Source of the DNA: JANNFX01 sp031380225
GTDB taxonomy: Bacteria > Pseudomonadota > Alphaproteobacteria > Rhizobiales > Hyphomicrobiaceae
Assembly: GCA_031380225.1 (NCBI GenBank)
Contig: JANNFX010000265.1
Location: 1-30,626 of the forward strand
Length of the DNA stretch: 30,626 nt
Reading direction: 5' to 3'
The position numbers were made by a program, and so were the translations under genes. The notes beneath the pieces were generated by a model, which searched no databases, was not told the DNA's origin, and was given only the letters and a program-made list of their open reading frames with translations. This document shows positions 23,941 to 30,626 of the stretch, in pieces (position 1 is the stretch's first letter; every line of letters starts with the position of its first letter).

Positions 23941-26043
23941 ATGGCACTCAGCGAACGCTACGCGGCTTACCTAAAGCACTTCGGTCCAACGGTGCCGGTC
24001 TCGGAACTTCTGAGCCGTAACAATGAACCGAACTTGGTCGCTTTGCGGCACGATGTCGATTACTGCATCGATGTGGCGCTCGAAGGCGCAGCCGGGGAAT
24101 ACAAAGCCGGCGCACGCGCCAGCTACTACATCCTGCACACTGCGGGCTATTGGAATGATCCGAAACTGATCGACAAATGTTTGCAGTTGCAGGACTTCGG
24201 TCATGAAGTTGGGCTGCACACTAACCTGTTGGCCGAATGGCATCGCGGCGCAATCGACGACATTGCGGGTGCCCTCGATAAAATCTTGAAACCGCTCCGT
24301 GCGGCCGGCCTCAAAATTAGCGGCGCTGCCGCACATGGCGATGCACTCTGCTACGAAGCTGGCTTTACAAACTACTGGCTGTTCCGGGACTTGAAACCCA
24401 GCGACCCGCGCGTTTCAGAACACGGCGTGACCGCAGAAGGCTCGAAGGCCGGGCCGTCAAACCGGTGCATTGATTACCCAAAAGACCGGGATGCAGTCGT
24501 TCGCCACGATGGGAAGTCGTTTCCATTTTGGTCACTCAAACTTGCTGATTTCGGCCTCGCGTATGAAGCGTCCCGCGTTCACGGACAACGGTATTTTTCT
24601 GACTCTGGCGGTGCCTGGAAACGGTCGCCGGACCCGATCGGTGAAGATTTGTCGACGGGCCGCAACGTTGTTCTGATGCACCCGATCTACTGGAAGCCGC
24701 CACAAAGGCATTACTATTTTTTGTCGACCGCGCGCTCCGGCTCAAAGTGGTTGGCCTCATTTCTCGATGCGGCGACGTCAGTCACCGCGCGCCATGAGTT
24801 TACGCTCAACCATACCATTGAAGGCGGCGAACCAGTTGCGGACAAACAAACCGGCGCCGGTTTCACAAAGCTGGTTGCTGACAAAACGCGCGCGCTGGCA
24901 CTCATCGAAGCGTCTCGCACTTGGTCGGAGTCTCTCCGCACAAGCTACGCGGAATGCAATGTTTACCTGGAACAATTCCTCGGCGATCTTGATAGCGGTC
25001 CGGCGACAACATTGATCCACCTGCAACGCAATCCAGCGGAGGTTGTGCGCTCACTCCTGCAACGAAACTGGTACGATGTGCCTGGCGATGACCGCCATCC
25101 AGCCGTTGAGGTTGAGGGTTGGGAGGCGATGAGCCAAATCGAACAGATTTGCTGGTATGTCGCCGATACCAACCGCCGATTGCGTGATTCATGCGGCGAA
25201 AGCCTGGCCTTCGAAACCATGGTTACCGACCGTGCGGCGTTCTCAGAATTTTTGGAAAAAATAGGCATCACAACTTATCCCCGCCTTGCAGCAGGCGTTT
25301 ACAATCAACGGGTCAATGAAACAAAAGGCTTCGAGGTTGCGCCCGTGGATCAATGGACGGACCATGACCGCGCCGTTTTCGAGCGCATCGTGACGCCATT
25401 GCAGAGTATGCCGCGTGCGCCTAAGGCACCCTGGACGGCAGAACCCCAACGGCGCACTGAACGGTCACTGTTACAAAACACTCTGAGCCGCATGACGGGC
25501 GGCGCCGGAGGCTGGACGAATGCTGACGCAGGCTCACTTATCGATCTCAAGAGCGGCGGTGTCAGACAGCGCATGTCGGCGAAAAATGCACGCCTCAGCG
25601 ATTGTGACCGCGGCTTGGTGGTGAACTTGGCGGCAACTGGCTCAGCACACGTGTTGCTCGGCCGGGGCTCGTGGCATGGCCGCGGCGCTGCCAATACCGG
25701 CGCTGGAAATGCACTCATGAAACGTATTCTATTGGGAGGAGCGACCGGCTGGGGCGGTTGGCGCTCTGAGCCAAATGCCTACTTCGTGCTTGAGATTGCC
25801 ACGTCCGATATGCCGCTGCGCGCCGCCGTTCGGGCAATTTGTTTGTCTTACAACGAACATGGTGAATTAATTGGGCAACGTGATATTGGCACCTTGAGTG
25901 CTGAATGGCCGGCGCTAAAGCAAAACTTCAAGCCAAGCCGCGGCGCTGCTGGGTTCAATGTTGCGCTGCATAAATCGTCCGATCAACCAGCAATCGAGTT
26001 TGTGATCGAGAGATTGACGCTCACGGTTGCGAAGTCGGGTTGA
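23941..26043 (+). CDS. Fused NodB-like deacetylase and sulfotransferase with extra C-terminal domain
   Basis: A 700-residue protein with three parts. Residues 1 to about 255 resemble polysaccharide deacetylases: RHDVDYC (36-42) for the metal-binding Asp pair, GHEVGLHTNL (87-96) with a metal His, AAHGD (130-134) and LMHPIYW (245-251). Residues from about 256 to 500 form a sulfotransferase: the PAPS 5'-phosphosulfate loop FLSTARSGSKWL lies near 260-271 and the 3'-phosphate helix LIHLQRNPAEVVRSLL near 358-373. Residues 505-700 are a Gly/Ala-rich, possibly beta-rich domain I cannot name. The likely role is to deacetylate and sulfate an amino-sugar glycan in the cytoplasm; no signal peptide is visible. 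ATG 23941 is a best guess, with GTG 23917 in frame. The next gene starts 11 bases after the stop. Confidence 0.82.
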   Translation: MALSERYAAYLKHFGPTVPVSELLSRNNEPNLVALRHDVDYCIDVALEGAAGEYKAGARASYYILHTAGYWNDPKLIDKCLQLQDFGHEVGLHTNLLAEWHRGAIDDIAGALDKILKPLRAAGLKISGAAAHGDALCYEAGFTNYWLFRDLKPSDPRVSEHGVTAEGSKAGPSNRCIDYPKDRDAVVRHDGKSFPFWSLKLADFGLAYEASRVHGQRYFSDSGGAWKRSPDPIGEDLSTGRNVVLMHPIYWKPPQRHYYFLSTARSGSKWLASFLDAATSVTARHEFTLNHTIEGGEPVADKQTGAGFTKLVADKTRALALIEASRTWSESLRTSYAECNVYLEQFLGDLDSGPATTLIHLQRNPAEVVRSLLQRNWYDVPGDDRHPAVEVEGWEAMSQIEQICWYVADTNRRLRDSCGESLAFETMVTDRAAFSEFLEKIGITTYPRLAAGVYNQRVNETKGFEVAPVDQWTDHDRAVFERIVTPLQSMPRAPKAPWTAEPQRRTERSLLQNTLSRMTGGAGGWTNADAGSLIDLKSGGVRQRMSAKNARLSDCDRGLVVNLAATGSAHVLLGRGSWHGRGAANTGAGNALMKRILLGGATGWGGWRSEPNAYFVLEIATSDMPLRAAVRAICLSYNEHGELIGQRDIGTLSAEWPALKQNFKPSRGAAGFNVALHKSSDQPAIEFVIERLTLTVAKSG

Positions 26044-26054
26044 GGAGAACGCGA

Positions 26055-27563
26055 TTGCTTAAAAGCATGTCGAGGAAAGCCGGCAATTATACGTCGACAT
26101 TAGCGCATCTGATGCGCTCTTTTCTAACCTTGAACGGATGGCAGGCCTATGCCGCTGTTGGATTTGCGCTAACGGCTGGCCTCGTACAGCCGATCCCGTT
26201 CGCGATGCTCGGTCATGCCGGAATGGCCGCGTCCCGCGGTGAAGAGTTGGCAGTTTTCCCCGGCGGTCTGCAGCTGACAATCGCGCACGCCTTTTACGCT
26301 GGAACTGCAGCGATGCTATTTGCGATCGTTTTTTCGCATCTCGCGGACCGGTTCGCTTTGCATCAAAACGATTTGTGGCAGGACCGGCTGTTCGCGCAGT
26401 TTATGAATGACACGCCTCAGATGGCAAAGCCATATTATCATTCGCAATTGACGGGCATGGAATCGGGGCTCGATCTGGTCAGGCGCGCCAGCCAAGTTGT
26501 GATGGCGGTCAGTTCGTTTGGACGCATGATGGTGCAAGGTCTGCGTGATGGCGCATCTGCCATTGTCGCGCTCCTAACGTTGGGTTGGCTTGATGCTGAA
26601 AGTTTAGCGGCGATCATTGTCACAATCTTCGCTTTTTTGCCGTTCCTCGCGCGCCAGGCCAGTGGAGTAGCTGAGGCGCAGACGCTGTATTTGCGTGAGG
26701 CTACGGACGTCCGCACGGCGGCAATTGAACTGTCTCAGTCGGGTGCGCAAGTTGGCAACACCGAGACGGCTGGGCTGTACCGTGCGCTCTATGGACTGCC
26801 GAACCGGATCCTGCTCGGACTTTCGACGATCAATCTGATTGCCGGGTTGGCGCTCGTTTCCGTTCTAATGGCAATTTTCCTATTGAAGGGTGCCAGTGTT
26901 GAAACACTGCTCAAGCAAAAGCTCAGCTATTTCGCCGTACTGTTGATTTTTCTGCGCTCCATGCAGAGTTTGGCTAGCGTCGCTGGGCGCGTCTCACGCA
27001 ATTATAACCGGTTTGCAATCCTGAAATCCGTCACTGCGCCGCGATTGAAGCCTCTGGTACTTTCTGCCGCGGGACCAGAAGGTGTTTCATACCAGGTTTC
27101 CGATGATGGCACTGGAAAGACGGTCATCAAGCCCGGTGAGCCAGTCTATTTGCTTGCGCCGCCGTTGCGATTTGCGTTCCAATTGACGGGCTTGTCGAAT
27201 GAGCTTCGGCCTCTCGGTCTTGCGCCGGAGCCAGCCCTTGTCTGGCTGTCCGTCTATCCCTTGGCTTCAGGTGAGACACCATCAAGTGGACCGCTGGTTA
27301 TTCGCGAAGCTGATTGGATTGCGGCTGAATTGGATGGGCGAGCGCCGGAACTAGCCAAGCAATGTGTTTTCATCGCCATTGAAAAAATACGCGCGCCAGG
27401 AGCAAAACCAGTTGCGAGCACGGCGCCACTCGTCGTTTACGACGGCGAAGAGGTCATGGCGGTCGGCGAATTTGATGTGCTTTTCAGCCGCTATGCACCT
27501 GTGATTGGACGCACCAAATCGCGCCGCAAATTGCCAGACGAGGACGACGACGAACTGTTGTAA
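26055..27563 (+). CDS. ABC-exporter-like membrane protein with degenerate ATPase domain
   Basis: 502 residues from TTG 26055, chosen because AGGAG lies seven bases upstream and the stop of the fusion gene is just before. About six hydrophobic segments within residues 25-310 follow the layout of a type I ABC exporter membrane domain. The last ~175 residues sit where the nucleotide-binding domain belongs: GEPVYLLAPPLRFAFQLTGL occupies the Walker A position without the GxxGxGKS pattern, and VVYDGEEVMAVGEFDVLFSRY matches the usual end of such domains (ldgGrivevGthdeLl). No LSGGQ or acidic Walker B is seen. It may be an inactive partner subunit or a scaffold for the preceding enzyme. The tail is strongly acidic (DEDDDELL). 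Confidence 0.7.
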   Translation: MLKSMSRKAGNYTSTLAHLMRSFLTLNGWQAYAAVGFALTAGLVQPIPFAMLGHAGMAASRGEELAVFPGGLQLTIAHAFYAGTAAMLFAIVFSHLADRFALHQNDLWQDRLFAQFMNDTPQMAKPYYHSQLTGMESGLDLVRRASQVVMAVSSFGRMMVQGLRDGASAIVALLTLGWLDAESLAAIIVTIFAFLPFLARQASGVAEAQTLYLREATDVRTAAIELSQSGAQVGNTETAGLYRALYGLPNRILLGLSTINLIAGLALVSVLMAIFLLKGASVETLLKQKLSYFAVLLIFLRSMQSLASVAGRVSRNYNRFAILKSVTAPRLKPLVLSAAGPEGVSYQVSDDGTGKTVIKPGEPVYLLAPPLRFAFQLTGLSNELRPLGLAPEPALVWLSVYPLASGETPSSGPLVIREADWIAAELDGRAPELAKQCVFIAIEKIRAPGAKPVASTAPLVVYDGEEVMAVGEFDVLFSRYAPVIGRTKSRRKLPDEDDDELL

Positions 27564-27570
27564 AGCCGCG

Positions 27571-28842
27571 TCAGCGTTCGTTTAGACGATCGTAAAGAGC
27601 CAGCAGAACTTCACTTTGCCGGGCCCATGAATAGGTGTCCTGTATCATGCCGATAGTGGCGGTATCGGGTGCGTATCTGTGGCGGTTTTGGGCGATCTCC
27701 ATTGCACCTTTGGCGATAGCAATAGGATCGGTCTGATCGACTGTAAGGCCAGCATTAGTCTTAACTATGATGCGTTCAAGCTCAACCAGTTTTGCCGCCA
27801 GCACCGGGACACCGGCAACAATGCTTTCGAGCAGCTTGTTGGGAAAACAGAACCGATAGCTGAGACACACGTCCTGGATCAGGATGAGCGACACATCGGC
27901 TGATCGGATAAAACTTGTGACTTCATTGTGGGGAACGGGATCGATCAGGTGAAAACGGTCTGAGACCCCAAGTGCCGCTGCTTCGCAGAGTAACAGTGCG
28001 GCCACCGGTCCGGATCTGGGGCCGACAGCGGCAAGATGCAGAAGAGGCGCGTGCGGCAGAGCGCGAACGGCGTTCTCCAAGCCGCGATTGATGGTCACTG
28101 AGCCGACATATATGGCAAGCGGAATATCCGCAGAGAGGCCGAGTCGTTGGCGCACATGATCACCGGACGCGGCTCCGGCTTCTGAATCGGGCGCGTTCAG
28201 CACAACGACGGGCCGTTCTATATTGTACAGCTTGGCCAGATAATCCGCGATGCTGTCCGAGACAGTTATAACTGCATCGGTCTTCGCAATGAGAGCCCTT
28301 TCATAGCGAGCCCGAAGCCATTTTTCGTAGGCAGCGTAGCGGGCATTCCGGCCAGTTTCGAGTTCGTGTGAATCGTAGATTAATTTTGCGCCGGTTTGTT
28401 TGGCAATGCGAGCGCCGGCTAAGAGCGTCACCAGGTCGTGAGCGTGAACGATATCCGGCTTCTCAGAAATGCCTGGGGCAGTGAAATAGCGCGCTACTTG
28501 AGCCAACATGAGCCCAGTTCGCGGGACATAGGGAGCCAGCCAGCCGAGTGTCTTGCGCTTGAAGTTGGAGAGCTTTGATCCAGTATGCGGCTTTGTCTGT
28601 GATGTGGAGGCTGCAGCAGATGCGCGTTCCGCCAGCAGGTTTTTCGCAGCTTCCTTTTTGCGAGCCCAAGGCAAATGCAGGCGCCTGTAGGTGACGCCGT
28701 TTTTTGTTACTTCCAATTGGAGGCCAGACGCTTGTTCGGCAAGCACCACAACCGTATGTCCAGCGGCCGCGACGGCTTCTGCTTCACGCATTACGCGAGC
28801 ATCATGGGTGCACGGATTTGCGACCAGCATCACGACTTTCAT
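27571..28842 (-). CDS. Glycosyltransferase, GT4-like (GT-B fold)
   Basis: 423 residues. The N-terminal acceptor domain starts MKVVMLVANPCTHDARVMREA and contains DIVHAHDLVTLLAGARIA and LIYDSHELETGRN, typical of GT4 enzymes. The nucleotide-sugar domain has IYVGSVTINRGLENAVRALP and the ExxE-type motif FPNKLLESIVAGVPVLA. It transfers a sugar from a nucleotide donor to a growing glycan at the cytoplasmic face; donor and acceptor are unknown. The start lies four bases after the stop of the O-antigen ligase gene, so the two are one operon. It converges on the ABC-like gene with seven bases between stops. Confidence 0.9.
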   Translation of the reverse strand: MKVVMLVANPCTHDARVMREAEAVAAAGHTVVVLAEQASGLQLEVTKNGVTYRRLHLPWARKKEAAKNLLAERASAAASTSQTKPHTGSKLSNFKRKTLGWLAPYVPRTGLMLAQVARYFTAPGISEKPDIVHAHDLVTLLAGARIAKQTGAKLIYDSHELETGRNARYAAYEKWLRARYERALIAKTDAVITVSDSIADYLAKLYNIERPVVVLNAPDSEAGAASGDHVRQRLGLSADIPLAIYVGSVTINRGLENAVRALPHAPLLHLAAVGPRSGPVAALLLCEAAALGVSDRFHLIDPVPHNEVTSFIRSADVSLILIQDVCLSYRFCFPNKLLESIVAGVPVLAAKLVELERIIVKTNAGLTVDQTDPIAIAKGAMEIAQNRHRYAPDTATIGMIQDTYSWARQSEVLLALYDRLNER

Positions 28843-28846
28843 GACC

Positions 28847-30205
28847 TCAGCCAGACTCCCTTTGGCTGTTGAGGTCTGTCAGCCGTGCAGCAAGCAACAA
28901 TGCTACCAGTGAGAAAACGATTGAGGCCTGAAACCACGTCTGCCAAAGGCCGTAGCTTGAGCTGATCATGGCGGCGACGGTGATGAATGAGGCCATCGCA
29001 TAGGGTTGCACACGGCTATTCATGACGGCAATGTATTCAATCAACGCGAGACCGAGCAATCCAAATAGAAACGCTCCGATCGCTCCGAGTTCGTACCAGA
29101 CTTGGATATAGACGTTGTGAGGATGGGCTCGCGTCGCAAGGGCGATCGGGTAGCCTGGGGGCTTAATCTTGACTGTACGTTGTTCATCGAGCGCTGGCGT
29201 TGCGTCCGTCCCGACTCCGATGATGGGCCGCTGAAAGGCTTGTTCTGCGGTGTAGCCCCAAATTATGATTCGTTGCTGCGCGGTGCTGAACAACCACGGG
29301 CTCTTGTGGAGCCCGGAATTGTATGCGGTGATGGCCAATGGCAGCATCAGCGCCGTCGCGATAATCCAGCCGCCGATCGTGAGCCGGCGTGCAGCGACTG
29401 GCGACACTGCAGTCAGGCAGAACAGCACCGTGCTTCCGGCAATTGCAATCTGCGACGTCTGATGGCGGGTCGAAACAATCAGGATCGACGTCACCAGGAC
29501 AAGGCCAATGAGGACGCCAGTGCGCCACTTGTCCTTGCACAGGTTTATTGTCAACAAAAACGCTGGCCATAGCCACATCACAAAGACGGCTGTGACCCGA
29601 TTGATATTTGCGTCTGATACTTTGGTGACTGTTCCATTCACGACACGAATATGCTTGGGATCGGCCGGCCTCAAACTGTCGAAATGCTGCCAGACGAACC
29701 GGGTAATGCCACGCGATGTCAGCGTTTCAATACAGAGATAGATGGCGCCGATCAGTAGGCCAATTAGAATGCCACGCCCGAGCGCTTCAAGCGTTGGCCG
29801 ATCCAATGTGTTGATCAGTGATTTGCCACTGACCGCGGCAATAACCATCCCGAAATACAACAGCGCCTTGATTGCCCCCCAGGCAGGATCCGCGGACCAA
29901 GCGCAGGCCACCAAGCACCAGACGCCAAAGCCCAAACTGGCGAGCGTGATGGGATGAGAAAAATCCGTCGCGTTTGATTTGAGCGCCGCAGTATAGGTGT
30001 TTGAAACGAGGGCAAAGGCGACCAGGGTTGCGACCAATGCAAGGGCGTACGCATTGACTGGTGCAAACCTCGGAAAGACAACCATCAACAGCATGATGAC
30101 AGCGGCCGTTGCTGTCAAAATTTTCGAGGCGTGATCAGCCAAGGAGGCCGCAACGAGAGTTCTTTGTTCAAGTGCCGCGGCTCGTCGGTCCTGTATTTCG
30201 GGCAT
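28847..30205 (-). CDS. O-antigen ligase / polymerase family membrane protein
   Basis: 452 residues with about ten to twelve membrane segments and one larger periplasmic loop. The Wzy_C/WaaL signature is clear as RAHPHNVYIQVWYELGAIG near residue 370, preceded by the STAQQRIIIWGYTAEQAFQRPIIGVG block. These proteins join or polymerise undecaprenyl-linked glycans in the periplasm. ATG 30205 is used; a TTG two codons earlier opens the frame. It is the first gene of the operon with the GT4 glycosyltransferase. Ligase (to lipid A core) and polymerase roles cannot be told apart from sequence alone. Confidence 0.88.
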   Translation of the reverse strand: MPEIQDRRAAALEQRTLVAASLADHASKILTATAAVIMLLMVVFPRFAPVNAYALALVATLVAFALVSNTYTAALKSNATDFSHPITLASLGFGVWCLVACAWSADPAWGAIKALLYFGMVIAAVSGKSLINTLDRPTLEALGRGILIGLLIGAIYLCIETLTSRGITRFVWQHFDSLRPADPKHIRVVNGTVTKVSDANINRVTAVFVMWLWPAFLLTINLCKDKWRTGVLIGLVLVTSILIVSTRHQTSQIAIAGSTVLFCLTAVSPVAARRLTIGGWIIATALMLPLAITAYNSGLHKSPWLFSTAQQRIIIWGYTAEQAFQRPIIGVGTDATPALDEQRTVKIKPPGYPIALATRAHPHNVYIQVWYELGAIGAFLFGLLGLALIEYIAVMNSRVQPYAMASFITVAAMISSSYGLWQTWFQASIVFSLVALLLAARLTDLNSQRESG

Positions 30206-30626
30206 CTGCAATCGCTACCGGAATGCTCAGTGGCCCGCGGCACCACCCTCTAAAGTGGCGCCACCTTACCGAGGCTTCGAATTCGTCCCAAGTTTCTTCG
30301 GAAGACCCTATGTCGGCATCCGTGCGAAAAAGGCAACCACAAACGGCACTATATCCGCTCCTATTTGGCCGCCAATAGACTTCCTCGGGTGATTTGGCTG
30401 CAGTCGCCAAGTACCTTTGATGAACTTGTTTTTGATCCGTTTCCTGGTTCTACCTCACTTTAGGCGGCGACCGATGCGGGAATGCCACGGCTGGTTGGTG
30501 AGCCCATCCGAGCAAAAAACCAGGTGCTATCAAATATGATGTGCCAACCGTGTTTTTGGTGGGGCGGGGTCGCTAGGTTGCGAACGGTTTCATTCAGCTG
30601 CCTCCAAATTCATCGGCTATCAGACT
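30206..30626. other. Upstream region of the O-antigen ligase operon, no gene recognised
   Basis: The 421 bases to the window edge contain only short frames (a minus-strand one of 80 codons at 30168-30410 and a plus-strand one of 89 codons at 30109-30378), neither with a ribosome site or known motif. It presumably contains the promoter of the minus-strand operon, but no box could be assigned. Confidence 0.5.

Noticed and set aside
30168..30410. An 80-codon minus-strand frame upstream of the O-antigen ligase gene
   Set aside because: It has a TTG start without ribosome site, no recognisable motif, and overlaps the start of the ligase gene.

Overview
The window reads as a chromosomal segment of an alphaproteobacterium, most likely of the order Hyphomicrobiales (Rhizobiales). 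This is inferred from the protein families (aap-type general L-amino-acid ABC transporter, phosphoketolase, a gap gene divergent from a short coiled-coil gene), from an EcfG-like promoter (GGAAC-N16-CGTT) and from a GAAC-N7-GAAC LexA box. No rRNA, tRNA or CRISPR array was seen. No database search was possible, so family names rest on recognised motifs.

Layout. 1-2794: the 3' end of a phosphoketolase gene, an overlapping histidine-phosphatase gene and a two-domain universal stress protein. 2821-4049: a decayed accessory patch with an IS3-type transposase fragment (minus), an ArdC-type antirestriction remnant and about 500 bases without a recognisable intact gene. 4050-8283: a secreted subtilisin-like protease with a Glu/Arg/Gln-rich N-terminal region. 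It converges on a sigma/anti-sigma pair, and the gap between them holds an array of imperfect tandem double hairpins. 8284-8894: an intergenic stretch with a candidate promoter and an in-frame deletion remnant of an NAD(P)-binding oxidoreductase. 8908-11792 (minus): gap, then a NodB-type deacetylase overlapping a formyltransferase gene.

12054-13360: a coiled-coil protein, a small lipoprotein and a His/Tyr-rich exported protein behind the EcfG-type promoter. 13419-19391: a likely operon of a GNAT acetyltransferase, the amino-acid ABC transporter in the order P-J-Q-M, and an MFS transporter. 19388-20515 (minus): an LhgO-like FAD oxidoreductase. 20717-21850: a DUF2130 nuclease-like protein behind the LexA box.

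21867-30205 looks like a cell-surface glycan region: a kinase-like phosphotransferase and a methyltransferase (minus), a fused deacetylase-sulfotransferase followed by an ABC-exporter-like membrane protein with a degenerate ATPase domain (plus), and an O-antigen ligase/polymerase plus a GT4 glycosyltransferase (minus). The most unusual items are the deacetylase-sulfotransferase fusion, which parallels the domain order of animal heparan sulfate N-deacetylase/N-sulfotransferases; the ABC-like protein beside it; and the hairpin array at 6380-6853, whose stems change sequence on both arms while staying paired.
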